From contig NZ_FTPO01000001.1 of assembly GCF_900155915.1 (NCBI RefSeq), positions 1,426,001 to 1,490,000 on the forward strand: a stretch of 64,000 bases of DNA, given 5' to 3'. This document shows positions 50,083-60,449 of this stretch, in pieces. Numbering within the stretch: position 1 is the first letter of the stretch; each line of letters begins with the position of its first letter. A program made the position numbers and the translations under genes. The DNA is from Microbacterium sp. RU33B. GTDB taxonomy: Bacteria; Actinomycetota; Actinomycetes; Actinomycetales; Microbacteriaceae. Under the pieces are notes generated by a model. The model made no database searches, was not told the origin of the DNA, and saw nothing but the letters and a program-made list of their open reading frames with translations.

Positions 50083-51276
50083 ATGAGCGACCTGCGCCTG
50101 TTCACGTCGGAGTCCGTCACGGAAGGCCATCCCGACAAGATCTGCGACCAGATCTCCGACTCGATCCTCGACGCGATCCTCACCGACGACCCGCACGGGC
50201 GCGTCGCCGTCGAGACCCTCGTGACGACCGGCCTCGTGCACGTCGCGGGCGAGGTTTCCACGAGCGCCTACGTCGAGATCCCCGCCATCGTCCGCAAGGT
50301 CGTCAACCGCATCGGGTACACCTCGAGCGACACCGGCTTCGACGGGGATTCGTGCGGTGTGAGCGTGTCGATCGGAGCCCAGTCCTCCGACATCGCCGCC
50401 GGCGTCGACAAGGCGTTCGAGCGCCGCGAGGGCGGCTCGGAGGATCCTCGCGATCTCCAGGGCGCCGGCGATCAGGGCATCATGTTCGGCTACGCCACGA
50501 CCGAGACGCCGCAGCTCATGCCGATGGCCGCCTGGACGGCGCATCGCATGGCCGAACGCCTCGCCGCCGTGCGCCGATCGGGCGAGCTGCCGTTCCTGCG
50601 CCCCGACGGCAAGACCCAGGTGACGCTCGGCTACGACGGCAACACGCCGCGCGCCGTCGACTCGGTCGTGCTGTCGACCCAGCACCACCCCGACATCTCG
50701 CAGAAGGCGCTGCGGGCCGCCGTGCGCGCCGAGGTCATCGACCCGGTGCTCGAGTCGACCGGGCTCGATCTGTCCGACGTCAAGTTCTACATCAACCCCG
50801 CGGGCCCCTTCGTCATCGGCGGCCCCAAGGGCGATGCCGGACTCACCGGCCGCAAGATCATCATCGACACCTACGGCGGAGCGTCGCGCCACGGTGGCGG
50901 TGCGTTCAGCGGAAAAGACCCGTCGAAGGTCGACCGCTCGGCCGCGTACGCCATGCGCTGGGTCGCCAAGAACGCGGTCGCCGCGGGCCTCGCGGAGCGC
51001 CTCGAGGTGCAGATCGCCTATGCGATCGGCAAGGCCAAGCCCGTCGGGCTCTACGTCGAGACCTTCGGCACGGGCGCGGTGGCCGACGAGGTCATCGTGA
51101 AGGCGATCCGCGACGTGTTCGACCTGCGTCCGAAGGCGATCATCGACCAGCTCGACCTGCTGCGCCCGATCTACGCCCAGACCGCCGCGTACGGGCACTT
51201 CGGGCGCGAACTGCCCGATTTCACGTGGGAGCGCACCGACCGCGTCGACGACCTGCGCGCGGCCGCCGGCATCTGA
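50083..51276 (+). CDS. metK: S-adenosylmethionine synthetase
   Basis: Makes SAM from methionine and ATP. 397 residues with the signatures [12 protein letters not shown] (about 127-138), the ATP motif [13 protein letters not shown] at the N-terminus, and [22 protein letters not shown] start after a CTGGAGCACC sequence. metK sits between rpoZ and priA, the standard actinobacterial order. Confidence 0.97.
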   Translation: MSDLRLFTSESVTEGHPDKICDQISDSILDAILTDDPHGRVAVETLVTTGLVHVAGEVSTSAYVEIPAIVRKVVNRIGYTSSDTGFDGDSCGVSVSIGAQSSDIAAGVDKAFERREGGSEDPRDLQGAGDQGIMFGYATTETPQLMPMAAWTAHRMAERLAAVRRSGELPFLRPDGKTQVTLGYDGNTPRAVDSVVLSTQHHPDISQKALRAAVRAEVIDPVLESTGLDLSDVKFYINPAGPFVIGGPKGDAGLTGRKIIIDTYGGASRHGGGAFSGKDPSKVDRSAAYAMRWVAKNAVAAGLAERLEVQIAYAIGKAKPVGLYVETFGTGAVADEVIVKAIRDVFDLRPKAIIDQLDLLRPIYAQTAAYGHFGRELPDFTWERTDRVDDLRAAAGI

Positions 51277-51295
51277 GCGTGACGGACACGGCGTC

Positions 51296-53272
51296 GTGAC
51301 GACGCGTCCCGTCGCGCGGGTGCTGATCGACTCGCCGCTGCCGCAGCTCGATCGGCTGTTCGACTACGCCATCCCGTCCGAGCTCGACGCCGACGTCCGG
51401 CCGGGGGTGCGCGTGCGCGTTCCCCTGCGCTCGGCGGGCCGCGTCGTCGACGGGTACCTCGTCGAGCTCGGCGAGGCCGAGCCCACGCCCCGCCCCCTGT
51501 CCGAGCTCGACGCGATCGTGTCGCCGGTCGCCGTGCTGCCCGAGCGGCTGTACGCGCTCGCCCGGCGGGCCGCGGATCGGGCGGCGGGGTCGGCATCCGA
51601 CATCCTGCGCCTGGCGATCCCGAAGCGCATGGTGCGCGCCGAGAAGGCGGCCCTCCTCGCGGGCGAGCCCGCGCCACCGATCGTCGCGCCGAGCGAGAGC
51701 GCATGGGCGGATGCCGCACTCGACATGTTCGACGGGCTCAGCGGCGCCCTCGCCGACGGCGGCAGGGTCGCCGTCGACGCGCCACCGCATCCGTCGCGGC
51801 TGAAGGACGGCACGACGGTCGGCGCCTGGGCGGAGCTGCTCGCGGCCGCTGCCGTGCGCACGCTGGCGAACGGTCGCAGCGTCATCGTCGTCGTGCCCGA
51901 CCACCGCGATCAGGACCAGCTCGCGGCGGCCCTCGCCGACCACCTTCCGGACGGCGCGGTCGTGCGCGACGACGCCCGGCAGCCGTCGCCCGCTCGCTAC
52001 GCCGCCTACCTGCGGGTGCTCGCACCGGTGCCGTGCGTCGTCATCGGCAACCGGTCGGCCGTCTACGCGCCCGCCCACGACGTGGGGCTCGTCGCCCTGT
52101 GGGACGACGGCGACCCGCTCCTGGCGGAGCAGCTCAGCCCCGGCGTGCACGCCCGCGACGCGGCGCTCATCCGGCAGGAGCTCGAGGGCAGCGCGCTGCT
52201 GTTCGCCGGCCACACCCGCACGACCGATGTCGAGCGGCTCGTGTCGATCGGCTGGGTGGCGGATGCCCCGGCCCGCCGCCGCTCTTCGCCCCGGGTCATC
52301 CTGAGCGCGACGCGCGAGGGCGAGTCGCGTGGTGCGCGCGTGCCGTCGGCGGCGTTCGCGGCCGCCCGCGACGCCCTGCGCGACGGTCCGGTGCTGGTGC
52401 AGGTGTCGCGCCCCGGGTACGCCCCTGCGCTCGTCTGCGCCGACTGCCGTCGACCGGCCCGCTGCGCGCACTGCGCAGGTCCGCTGCGCGCGAAGCGGCC
52501 CGGTGCGGTGCCGGAGTGCGCCTGGTGCGGTCGCGCCGCCGCGGGGTGGACGTGTCCGCACTGCGAATCCACCAAGCTGCGGATGTCTTCATCGGGCAGC
52601 GAGCGCACGGCCGACGAGCTCGGACGCGCGTTCGCCGACACGCGTGTGATCGTCGCCGACGGCGAGCATCCCGTGCTGCGCGTCGATGCCCGCCCGGCCC
52701 TCGTCGTCGCGACGCGGGGTGCGGAGCCCATCGCGGAGGGCGGGTACCGCGCGATCGTTCTCCTCGACGGCGATCGGATGCTGCAGGCCGACGATCTGCG
52801 CATCGCGGAGTCGTGCCTGCGCTGGTGGTCCAATGCCGCGGCCTTGGCGGCGCCGGGGGCGCCCGTCCACCTGGTCGGCGTCGCAGGGCCGGTGGCCCGG
52901 GCGCTGGCCACCTGGACGCAGCCCGCCTACGCCCGCCTCGAGCTCGCAGAGCGCGCGCCGCTGCGGATGCCGCCCACCGTCCGCGTCGCCGCCCTCAACG
53001 GAACGCACGGCGCCGTGTCGAACGCGCTGGACGAGGTGCGCGTGGCGGTTCCGACGCTCGACCCCGCGGCCGTGCTGGGTCCGCTTCCGACCGAAGACGG
53101 CGTGCGCGCGTTCGTGCGGTTCGAGTATGCGCACGGGGCGGCCGTGACGGCTTCGCTGCGTGCCTCCGTGGTCGCCGAAGCGCTGCGGTCGCGCAGAGCG
53201 GTCAAGGGGAGGACTCCGGGGCCGCGCAATACACTCAGAGTGCGGGTCGACGTCCCCGACCTCGATCTCTGA
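51296..53272 (+). CDS. priA: PriA-family primosome protein without intact helicase motifs
   Basis: 658 residues. The N-terminal 3'-DNA-binding domain (about 1-100) and the zinc-binding cluster of eight cysteines (381, 384, 390, 393, 408, 411, 420, 423) are present, but the ATPase motifs are degenerate: no GxGKT P-loop near residue 165 and ALWDDGD (267-273) where DEEH is expected. Actinobacterial PriA proteins are known to lack these motifs, so it probably acts in replication restart by binding rather than unwinding. GTG start 20 bases after metK; fmt follows. Confidence 0.88.
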   Translation: MTTRPVARVLIDSPLPQLDRLFDYAIPSELDADVRPGVRVRVPLRSAGRVVDGYLVELGEAEPTPRPLSELDAIVSPVAVLPERLYALARRAADRAAGSASDILRLAIPKRMVRAEKAALLAGEPAPPIVAPSESAWADAALDMFDGLSGALADGGRVAVDAPPHPSRLKDGTTVGAWAELLAAAAVRTLANGRSVIVVVPDHRDQDQLAAALADHLPDGAVVRDDARQPSPARYAAYLRVLAPVPCVVIGNRSAVYAPAHDVGLVALWDDGDPLLAEQLSPGVHARDAALIRQELEGSALLFAGHTRTTDVERLVSIGWVADAPARRRSSPRVILSATREGESRGARVPSAAFAAARDALRDGPVLVQVSRPGYAPALVCADCRRPARCAHCAGPLRAKRPGAVPECAWCGRAAAGWTCPHCESTKLRMSSSGSERTADELGRAFADTRVIVADGEHPVLRVDARPALVVATRGAEPIAEGGYRAIVLLDGDRMLQADDLRIAESCLRWWSNAAALAAPGAPVHLVGVAGPVARALATWTQPAYARLELAERAPLRMPPTVRVAALNGTHGAVSNALDEVRVAVPTLDPAAVLGPLPTEDGVRAFVRFEYAHGAAVTASLRASVVAEALRSRRAVKGRTPGPRNTLRVRVDVPDLDL

Positions 53273-53310
53273 CTCCCTTCCCGACCGACGCCCACGCACT
53301 GAGGAGCACC

Positions 53311-54234
53311 ATGCGCATCGTCTTCGCCGGGACGCCGGAGGCCGCCGTGCCGTCGCTGCGGCGCCTCGCGGCATCCGCCCATGAGATCGCCGCCGTCGTG
53401 ACGCGCGGCGACGCTCCGCTCGGGCGCAAGCGCCGGCTCACGCCGTCGCCCATCGCGCAGGCTGCAGCCGAGCTGGGCCTCCCCACGATCAAGGCCGACC
53501 GCCTCGCGACCGAGGCCACGCAGCGCATCGCGGCGCTGAAGCCCGATCTCGGGGTCATCGTCGCGTACGGGGGGCTGGTGCGCGAGCCTCTGCTGTCGAC
53601 ACCCCTCCACGGATGGATCAATCTGCACTTCTCCCTGCTGCCCCGGTGGCGTGGCGCTGCTCCCGTGCAGCGGGCTCTCATGGCGGGCGATGCCGAGACC
53701 GGAGCAGCGGTGTTCCAGCTCGTGGCCGAGCTCGACGCGGGCGACGTGTTCGAGGAGATCCGCCACCTGATCCGCGCCGGCGAAACGGCGGGCGATCTCC
53801 TCGCGACGCTCGCCGACGACGGCGCCGATCTGCTGGCTCGCGTCGTCGACGGGATCGCCGAGGGCACCGCGCGCGCCGTGCCCCAGGCGGGGGAGGTGAC
53901 CCTCGCCCCGAAGCTCACCCTCGACGACGGACTGCTCCGCTGGGATGACCCGCGCGATGCGCTGCTCTCCCGGCTCCGCGGCGTGACGCCCGAGCCCGGT
54001 GCGCACACGACGATCGACGGCACACGGCTCAAGGTGATCGCGGCGGGCGCGGCACCCATCGACGCCCCGCGACTCGCGCCCGGCGTCCTCGCGGTGCACG
54101 ACAAGGCGGTCCTCGCCGGCACCGCGACCGATCCCGTCGAACTCGTCACCGTCCAGCCCGCCGGCAAGGGCGCGATGGCGGCGGGGGACTGGTGGCGAGG
54201 ACTGCGCACCGACCGCCCGGAGCTCGGCCGATGA
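53311..54234 (+). CDS. fmt: methionyl-tRNA formyltransferase
   Basis: Formylates initiator Met-tRNA. 307 residues: a formyltransferase domain (about 1-200) with the motif HFSLLPRWRGAAPVQRAL (about 107-124) that contains the catalytic core, and a C-terminal OB-fold (about 205-305). ATG preceded by GAGGAG. rsmB overlaps its stop by four bases, the standard pair. Confidence 0.95.
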   Translation: MRIVFAGTPEAAVPSLRRLAASAHEIAAVVTRGDAPLGRKRRLTPSPIAQAAAELGLPTIKADRLATEATQRIAALKPDLGVIVAYGGLVREPLLSTPLHGWINLHFSLLPRWRGAAPVQRALMAGDAETGAAVFQLVAELDAGDVFEEIRHLIRAGETAGDLLATLADDGADLLARVVDGIAEGTARAVPQAGEVTLAPKLTLDDGLLRWDDPRDALLSRLRGVTPEPGAHTTIDGTRLKVIAAGAAPIDAPRLAPGVLAVHDKAVLAGTATDPVELVTVQPAGKGAMAAGDWWRGLRTDRPELGR

Positions 54235-55598
54235 GGGCCGCCGCTCCGCGCCGCGTCGCGTACGAGGTCATCCGGGCCGTCCACGAGTCCGACGCCTACG
54301 CGAACCTGCTGCTGCCGCGGGCGATCGAGCGCGCGGGACTCACGACGGCGGATGCCGGTCTCGCGACCGAGCTCACCTACGGCACGCTCCGCCGCCAGGG
54401 CACCTACGACGCCGTCATCGGCATCGCCGCCGACCGCGACGTGCGCGACATCGATCCTCCCGCGCTCGACGCCCTCCGACTCGGCGTGCACCAGCTCCTC
54501 TCCACGCGCGTCGCCTCGCATGCGGCCGTCAACGAGTCGGTGGAGCTCGCCCGCGACGGCGCCGGGCGCAGCGCCGCCGGATTCGTCAACGCCGTGCTGC
54601 GCAGGATCTCGCGCGACACGCCGGGGGACTGGCTCGGTCGCATCGAAGCCGGGGCGCGCTCCGACGACGAACGACTCGGCCTGGTCTACTCGCACCCGGT
54701 GTGGGTCGTGCGCGCGTTCCGGCGGGCGCTCGCAGCAGAAGGACGCGCCGACGAGCTCGAAGCCCTCCTCGCCGCCGACAACGCGTCGCCGAAGGTCACG
54801 ATGGTCGCGCTTCCCGGACTCGCCGACATCCCGGAGGACGTGCGGCACACGCCATACTCTCCGTACGGATTCCGCTTCCCCAAGGGCGATCCCGAGGCCA
54901 CGGTCACAGCCTCCGACGGACGCATCCGGGTGCAGGACGAAGGATCGCAGCTCGCGGCCCTCGCGCTGACCCGCGCCGAGCCGGTGCGCGACGGCGAGCG
55001 CTGGCTCGACCTGTGCGCGGGGCCGGGCGGCAAGACCGCTCTCCTGGCCGCCGAGGCCCTGCACGGCGGCGCCGTGCTCGATGCCAACGAGATCTCACCC
55101 GCCCGCGCCGGACTGGTGCGCAACGCGATCGCGGGGGTGCCCCTCGACGTCGAGGTGTCGGAGGAGGACGGCCGACTCCGGGCATCCGAGAACCCCGGCA
55201 CCTACGACCGCATCCTGGTCGACGCGCCCTGCACCGGCCTCGGCGCCCTGCGCCGCCGGCCCGAAGCGCGGTGGCGCAAGTCGCCGGGCGACGTGCCCGA
55301 GCTGTCCGAGCTGCAGCGCGAGCTCCTGGAGGCCGCGGTGATCGCCCTCAAGCCCGGGGGGATCGTGGCCTACGTGACGTGCTCGCCGCACCTGGCCGAG
55401 ACCGCGGGCGTGGTGTCCGAGGTGCGCCGCGAGTTCGGCGACGCCCTCGAGGAGCTCGACGCGCGCGCCGTGCTCCAGGGCGTCGCAGGCCCGTCGCTCG
55501 AGCTTCCGGAGCCGCTGGACGGATCAGGACGCGCGCAGCTGTGGCCCCACCGGCACAACACCGACGCGATGTCGATCACCCTGCTGCGCCGGCGCTGA
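54231..55598 (+). CDS. rsmB: 16S rRNA (cytosine-967-C5)-methyltransferase
   Basis: 455 residues. An N-terminal NusB-like RNA-binding domain (about 1-135) is fused to the SAM-dependent methyltransferase with DLCAGPGGKTALLA (SAM site), DAPCTGLGALRRRPEARWRKS (catalytic DAPC) and VTCSPH (second cysteine of the m5C mechanism). Coupled to fmt. It ends the long run of pyr-to-rsmB genes and is convergent with glsA, 47 bases away. Confidence 0.93.
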   Translation: MRAAAPRRVAYEVIRAVHESDAYANLLLPRAIERAGLTTADAGLATELTYGTLRRQGTYDAVIGIAADRDVRDIDPPALDALRLGVHQLLSTRVASHAAVNESVELARDGAGRSAAGFVNAVLRRISRDTPGDWLGRIEAGARSDDERLGLVYSHPVWVVRAFRRALAAEGRADELEALLAADNASPKVTMVALPGLADIPEDVRHTPYSPYGFRFPKGDPEATVTASDGRIRVQDEGSQLAALALTRAEPVRDGERWLDLCAGPGGKTALLAAEALHGGAVLDANEISPARAGLVRNAIAGVPLDVEVSEEDGRLRASENPGTYDRILVDAPCTGLGALRRRPEARWRKSPGDVPELSELQRELLEAAVIALKPGGIVAYVTCSPHLAETAGVVSEVRREFGDALEELDARAVLQGVAGPSLELPEPLDGSGRAQLWPHRHNTDAMSITLLRRR

Positions 55599-55645
55599 GC
55601 CGATCGCGGTCGGTCCTCACGGTCGGCCGAGGGGGAGCGACCGCG

Positions 55646-56806
55646 TCACTCCAGGAACGTCAGCGACCCCGGATCGACGTCGAGTCGCGCGCGCAGCAGG
55701 GATGCCGCCGCGGGGTGGAGTCGGGCGACGTCGCGGGCGTCCACAGTGACGTGCACATCGGCGCGCACGGCATCCTTCAGCACGCTGAGCACGCGCTCCG
55801 CACCGGCGAAGCCGAGCTCGCCGCCCAGCCGCACGGTCACTCCGCCGTCGACGCGCTCGACCGAGATCGCGGGCTCGGAGATCGTCTCGTGGATCTCGAG
55901 CAGGTGCATCCCGAAGTCCTCCGACAGGCGCTCCACGACGGCCGCCGCCCGCACGCTGTTGCCGTGGTCGTCGAGGCGGGGGCTGAACGCCCCGACGCCG
56001 AACTGCGACGGGGCCACCGCGACGAGGCCGCCGCTCACGCCGCTCTTGGCGGGCAGGCCGACGCGGAGCAGCCACTCCCCGGAGGAGTCGTACATGCCGC
56101 AGCTGGCCATGATCGACACGACGTCGCGGGCGATGCGCTCCGAGACGACGCGATGCCCCGTGACCGGGTTGACCCCGCCGAACGCGAGCGTGCCGGCCAT
56201 GACGGCGAGGTCGCGCACCGTCACCAGGACGGAGCACTGCCGGAAGTACGCCTCGACGATGTCGTCCACGACGCCATCGATGATGTCGTACGAGCGCAGA
56301 AGGTGCCCCAGGGCGCGGTTGCGGTGCCCGGTCTCGGATTCGGAGCGGTAGACGGACTCGTCGATCCACAGCGACCGACCCGCGAAGGCGCTCAGGATGT
56401 CGACGATGGCGCCGGTGCGCTCCTCGGTGTCACCCTCGATGAGCGACGTCGTGGCGATCGCCCCGGCGTTCACGAGCGGGTTGGCCGGGCGTCCGGTGAC
56501 GTCCTCGAGGCTGATCGCGTTGAAGGGCTCGCCGCTCGGCTCGACCCCGACGGTGCGCAGCACCGTCTCGCGACCGCGCTCACGGAGGGCGAGCGCGAGG
56601 ACGAAGGGCTTGGAGATCGACTGGATCGTGAACTCCGCCCGATCATCGCCGGTGGAGATGACGCGCCCGCGCGGACCCACGACCGCGAAGGCGAGCTGGT
56701 CGGGATCGGCGGAGGCGAGCTCGGGGATGTAGTCGGCGATCGCGCCGTCGGTGAGGGGGGCGACATCGGCGAGCACGTCGTCGAGCATCTCGAGGATGGG
56801 GTCCAC
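55646..56806 (-). CDS. glsA: glutaminase A with C-terminal STAS domain
   Basis: Hydrolyses glutamine to glutamate and ammonia. 386 residues; a serine-dependent beta-lactamase-like fold with SxxK active-site motif QSISKPFVLAL (about 62-72) and YDSSGEWLLRVGLPAKSGVSGG. The usual enzyme has about 300-310 residues; the last 75 here (from about ISVERVDGGVTVRLGGEL) look like a STAS domain (nucleotide or partner binding, as in anti-sigma antagonists). GlsA-STAS fusions exist in actinobacteria. ATG start; its upstream region is shared with rpe, divergent, 52 bases apart. Confidence 0.92.
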   Translation of the reverse strand: MDPILEMLDDVLADVAPLTDGAIADYIPELASADPDQLAFAVVGPRGRVISTGDDRAEFTIQSISKPFVLALALRERGRETVLRTVGVEPSGEPFNAISLEDVTGRPANPLVNAGAIATTSLIEGDTEERTGAIVDILSAFAGRSLWIDESVYRSESETGHRNRALGHLLRSYDIIDGVVDDIVEAYFRQCSVLVTVRDLAVMAGTLAFGGVNPVTGHRVVSERIARDVVSIMASCGMYDSSGEWLLRVGLPAKSGVSGGLVAVAPSQFGVGAFSPRLDDHGNSVRAAAVVERLSEDFGMHLLEIHETISEPAISVERVDGGVTVRLGGELGFAGAERVLSVLKDAVRADVHVTVDARDVARLHPAAASLLRARLDVDPGSLTFLE

Positions 56807-56858
56807 GGCTCGACCCTAACGGCCCCGACGATCCGAGAGCCGTCCGCGCATCCCTGAC

Positions 56859-57551
56859 ATGATGAGTTCCGTGGCAGACGTGAGCGGCATCCGCATCAAT
56901 CCGAGCATCCTGGCGGCCGATTTCGTGAACATGCAGGCCGAGCTGGCCCGCATCGCGACCGCCGACTTCGTGCACGTCGATGTGATGGACAACCACTTCG
57001 TGCCCAACCTGACGTTCGGCCCGCAGATGGTGGGTCGCATCCAGGCGACGAGTCCGATCCCGCTCGATGTGCACCTCATGATCACCGACCCCGAGCGGTG
57101 GGCCCCCGAGTACGCGGAGCTGGGCGCGGCATCCGTCACGTTCCATCTCGAGGCTGCGGCGGACCCCGTGGGCCTCGCCCGGCGGCTGCGCGAGATCGGC
57201 TCCCGTGCGGGGATCGCCGTCAAGCCGGCCACGCCCGCGGACGTCTTGTTCGACATCCTCGACGAGGTCGACCAGATCCTCGTCATGACCGTGGAGCCCG
57301 GGTTCGGCGGGCAGTCCTTCATGCCCGAGACCATGCCGAAGCTGCGCCTCCTGGCCGACGAGGCGAGGCGCCGCGGATCGTCGGTGTGGCTGCAGGTCGA
57401 CGGAGGCATCTCCGCGTCCACGATCGAGCAGGCGGCGGAGGCGGGAGCCGACACGTTCGTCGCCGGGTCGGCCGTCTTCGGCGCCGGCGACCCCGACGCC
57501 GCGATCGCCGGACTCCGAGCAGCCGCCGCGGCATCCGTCCACCGACACTGA
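56859..57551 (+). CDS. rpe: ribulose-phosphate 3-epimerase
   Basis: Interconverts ribulose 5-phosphate and xylulose 5-phosphate. 230 residues of TIM barrel with NPSILAADFVNM, the metal site HVDVMDNHFVPNLTFGP, TVEPGFGGQSF and VDGGI. Start uncertain: ATG 56859 gives the longest form, and GTG 56871 fits the usual N-terminus SGIRINPSI better; neither has a strong ribosome binding site. Confidence 0.95.
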   Translation: MMSSVADVSGIRINPSILAADFVNMQAELARIATADFVHVDVMDNHFVPNLTFGPQMVGRIQATSPIPLDVHLMITDPERWAPEYAELGAASVTFHLEAAADPVGLARRLREIGSRAGIAVKPATPADVLFDILDEVDQILVMTVEPGFGGQSFMPETMPKLRLLADEARRRGSSVWLQVDGGISASTIEQAAEAGADTFVAGSAVFGAGDPDAAIAGLRAAAAASVHRH

Positions 57552-57560
57552 GAGGCGCAC

Positions 57561-58106
57561 ATGAGCGAGCCCGCTGAAGATCCCGCCCCGCCCACCGGCG
57601 TCCGTGCGACGGCCCGGCACCATGCCCGCCGCGTCCTGAGCGCGTACACGGGCGAGCACGGCATCTACGGCGTCGTGCTGGTGACCGCGCTCGTGTCGAT
57701 CGGCGAGCACTACGACACCGACTTCGAGGTGCTGCTCTACGTCGCCGGCACGATGCTCGTGTTCTGGTTCGCCCACGTCTACGCCGGAGTGGTGGCCGCG
57801 GGCGGCGATCCCGAGCGCCGCAAGGAGGGCCTGGGACGGATGATCGGGCACTCCGCGCGCCACTCCGCCGGCATGCTGGTCGCGATGCTGCCACCCCTGG
57901 TCTTCCTGGCGCTGGGCTCTCTCCAGGTCTTCGACGAGGAGGACGCCTACGACCTCGCGCTTCTCACGGGGGTCGTGGTCCTCGCCGTGATCGGGTGGCT
58001 CAACTCCGCTCGGAACGGCCGCCGCTGGCCCCTCCGCCTCGCGGGAGCTTCGGCCACCGCGATGCTCGGACTGCTCGTGATCGGTCTCAGCGCCCTCGCG
58101 CACTGA
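57561..58106 (+). CDS. uncharacterised membrane protein
   Basis: 181 residues with four hydrophobic helices (about 38-55, 60-82, 103-122, 135-178). The N-terminus is charged and Pro-rich ([10 protein letters not shown]). No family recognised. It starts nine bases after rpe, with hisE following after 43 bases and its own -10. Function unknown; probably co-transcribed with rpe. Confidence 0.75.
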   Translation: MSEPAEDPAPPTGVRATARHHARRVLSAYTGEHGIYGVVLVTALVSIGEHYDTDFEVLLYVAGTMLVFWFAHVYAGVVAAGGDPERRKEGLGRMIGHSARHSAGMLVAMLPPLVFLALGSLQVFDEEDAYDLALLTGVVVLAVIGWLNSARNGRRWPLRLAGASATAMLGLLVIGLSALAH

Positions 58107-58137
58107 CACACGGGGGCAGAGGCCCCACCGCGCCCGG

Positions 58138-58143
58138 TACCCT
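58138..58143 (+). promoter_or_regulatory. -10 box TACCCT of hisE
   Basis: TACCCT ends six bases before GTG 58150, so the his transcript may be leaderless. No his leader peptide or T-box is visible. Confidence 0.45.
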
Positions 58144-58149
58144 GGGAAC

Positions 58150-58413
58150 GTGAAGACGTTCGACGCCCTGTTCGCCGAGCTCGCCGCCAAAGCGGCTGAG
58201 CGCCCCGAGGGATCGGGCACCGTCGCAGAGCTCGACGCCGGCGTGCACGCCATCGGCAAGAAGATCGTCGAGGAGGCGGCCGAGGTGTGGATGGCCGCCG
58301 AGTACGAGTCGACGGATGCCGCGGCGGAGGAGATCTCGCAGCTGCTGTACCACCTCCAGGTTCTGATGCTCGCGAAGGGTCTCACCCTCGACGACGTCTA
58401 CCGACATCTCTGA
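58150..58413 (+). CDS. hisE: phosphoribosyl-ATP pyrophosphatase
   Basis: Hydrolyses PR-ATP to PR-AMP, second step of histidine synthesis. 87 residues, all-helical MazG-like fold with [17 protein letters not shown] and [15 protein letters not shown]. Separate from hisI here, as in actinobacteria (fused in enterobacteria). hisG follows after 58 bases. Confidence 0.94.
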   Translation: MKTFDALFAELAAKAAERPEGSGTVAELDAGVHAIGKKIVEEAAEVWMAAEYESTDAAAEEISQLLYHLQVLMLAKGLTLDDVYRHL

Positions 58414-58471
58414 GCCTCCCGCGTCCGCGGGCATGCCAGACATCCGCTCCCATCCCGAAAGCCACGCCCCC

Positions 58472-59314
58472 ATGCTGCGAATCGCCGTGCCGAACAAGGG
58501 CTCGCTCGCCGAAACCGCCTCCGAGATGCTGCACGAGGCCGGGTACACCGGTCGCCGCGACCCGAAGGACCTGCACGTCATCGACCCGCAGAACGAGGTC
58601 GAGTTCTTCTACCTCCGCCCGAAGGACATCGCGACCTACGTCGGCTCGGGCGCCCTCGACGTCGGGATCACCGGTCGCGACCTGCTGCTGGACGCACGGA
58701 TGCCCGGAGCCCGCGAGATCGAGGCCCTCGGCTTCGCCGGATCGACGTTCCGCTTCGCGGCGCCGACCGGCACGTTCTCCGAGCTCGCGCACCTCGAGGG
58801 GAAGCGCATCGCGACGTCGTACCCCGGTCTCGTCGACGCATTCCTCGACGAGCGCGGCATCGCCGTCGACCTCGTGCCCCTCGACGGCGCGGTCGAGTCC
58901 GCTGTCCGGCTGGGGGTGGCGGATGCCGTCGCCGACGTCGTCGAGACGGGGACGACGCTGCGCCAGGCAGGTCTCGAGGTGTTCGGTCCGCCGATCCTCC
59001 AGTCCGAGGCCGTGCTCATCAGCGGTCCGACGGATGCCGACGGCACCGAGACGCTCCTCCGGCGCCTCCGCGGCGTGCTGGTCGCCCGCCGCTACGTGCT
59101 GGTCGACTACGACCTGCCCGCGGCCCTGATCGACGACGCTGTCGCCCTCGCCCCCGGCATCGAGTCGCCGACGATCTCGCCCCTGCGCGACGCGGAGTGG
59201 GTCGCGGTGCGGGTCATGGTGGCCCGAACGAGCGTGAACCAGATCATGGATTCGCTGTATGCGATCGGCGCACGCGCGATCCTCGTGACCGCGATCCACA
59301 ACGCGAGGCTCTGA
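58472..59314 (+). CDS. hisG: ATP phosphoribosyltransferase, long form
   Basis: Committed step of histidine synthesis. 280 residues: the PRPP/ATP domain ([43 protein letters not shown]) and a C-terminal ACT-like regulatory domain (about 205-280) that binds histidine for feedback inhibition. The start is ATG 58472 (LRIAVPNKG); an upstream ATG at 58433 would add 13 residues that are not HisG-like. hisF shares one base with its stop (TGATG). Confidence 0.95.
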   Translation: MLRIAVPNKGSLAETASEMLHEAGYTGRRDPKDLHVIDPQNEVEFFYLRPKDIATYVGSGALDVGITGRDLLLDARMPGAREIEALGFAGSTFRFAAPTGTFSELAHLEGKRIATSYPGLVDAFLDERGIAVDLVPLDGAVESAVRLGVADAVADVVETGTTLRQAGLEVFGPPILQSEAVLISGPTDADGTETLLRRLRGVLVARRYVLVDYDLPAALIDDAVALAPGIESPTISPLRDAEWVAVRVMVARTSVNQIMDSLYAIGARAILVTAIHNARL

Positions 59315-60075
59315 TGTCGCTGGTGTGCCGCGTCATCCCGTGCCTCGACGTCGCGGCCGGCCGCGTGGTCAAGGGCGTGAACTTCGAGAACCTCCGCGAC
59401 ATGGGCGACCCCGTCGAACTGGCGCGCGAGTACTTCCGTCAGGGCGCCGATGAGATCACCTTCCTCGACGTCACGGCGACGGTGGACGAGCGCGCGACGA
59501 CGTACGACGTGGTGCGCCGCACGGCGGAGCAGGTGTTCATCCCGCTCACCGTCGGCGGGGGAGTGCGCACGACCGACGACGTCGCCCGCCTGCTCGCGGT
59601 CGGCGCCGACAAGATCGGCGTGAACTCCGCCGCGATCGCGCGCCCGCAGCTGGTCGACGAGATCGCCGACCGCTTCGGCGCACAGGTGCTGGTGCTCTCG
59701 CTCGATGTGAAGCGCTCGCCCGCGACGCCCTCGGGCTTCGTCGTGACCACGCACGGCGGCCGCACCGAGACATCCCTCGATGCGCTCGCGTGGGCCTCGG
59801 AGGCGATCGAACGCGGCGCGGGAGAGCTCCTGGTCAACTCGATCGACGCCGACGGCACGAAGGAGGGCTTCGACCTCGAGCTCGTCGCACTCATGCGCGA
59901 GATCTCCAGCGTGCCCGTGATCGCCTCCGGCGGCGCGGGGACGGCCGCCGACTTCGCACCCGCGATCCGTGCCGGAGCCGACGCGGTGCTGGCGGCATCC
60001 GTCTTCCACTCCGGACAGCTGACGGTCGGCGACGTGAAGGCCGCCCTCGAGGACGACGGGATCGAGACACGATGA
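59314..60075 (+). CDS. hisF: imidazole glycerol phosphate synthase cyclase subunit
   Basis: Closes the imidazole ring with HisH. 253 residues, a TIM barrel with catalytic [12 protein letters not shown] [14 protein letters not shown] and LSLDVKRSP, and phosphate loops GGGVRTTDD and [11 protein letters not shown]. hisH, hisA, hisB, hisC and hisD are not in the window. hisI overlaps its stop. Confidence 0.96.
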   Translation: MSLVCRVIPCLDVAAGRVVKGVNFENLRDMGDPVELAREYFRQGADEITFLDVTATVDERATTYDVVRRTAEQVFIPLTVGGGVRTTDDVARLLAVGADKIGVNSAAIARPQLVDEIADRFGAQVLVLSLDVKRSPATPSGFVVTTHGGRTETSLDALAWASEAIERGAGELLVNSIDADGTKEGFDLELVALMREISSVPVIASGGAGTAADFAPAIRAGADAVLAASVFHSGQLTVGDVKAALEDDGIETR

Positions 60076-60449
60076 GCGAGTCGGTCGAGGAGCGCATCGC
60101 GCGCGTGAGCTTCGACGATCGCGGGCTCGTCGCGGCGATCGTGCAGCAGTGGGACACGCGCGAGGTGCTCATGCTCGCGTGGATGGATGCCGAGGCGCTG
60201 CGCCGCACCCTCACGACCGGGCGGGTGACGTTCTGGTCGCGGTCGCGCCAGGAGTACTGGCGCAAGGGCGACACGTCGGGCAACACGCAGCACGTGCGCG
60301 GCGCCCGGCTCGACTGCGACGGCGACGTCGTGCTCCTCGAGGTCGAGCAGCACGGCCCCGCGTGCCACACGGGCACCCGCACGTGCTTCGACGCCGATGA
60401 CCTCGACCCCGTCGTCGATCACGGCGCCGGCGCGGAGTCCGCCACGTGA
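60072..60449 (+). CDS. hisI: phosphoribosyl-AMP cyclohydrolase
   Basis: Opens the adenine ring of PR-AMP. 125 residues, stand-alone form, with [30 protein letters not shown], the metal-binding DCDGD and the zinc motif [11 protein letters not shown]. Overlaps hisF and the following membrane protein by four bases each. Confidence 0.95.
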   Translation: MSESVEERIARVSFDDRGLVAAIVQQWDTREVLMLAWMDAEALRRTLTTGRVTFWSRSRQEYWRKGDTSGNTQHVRGARLDCDGDVVLLEVEQHGPACHTGTRTCFDADDLDPVVDHGAGAESAT

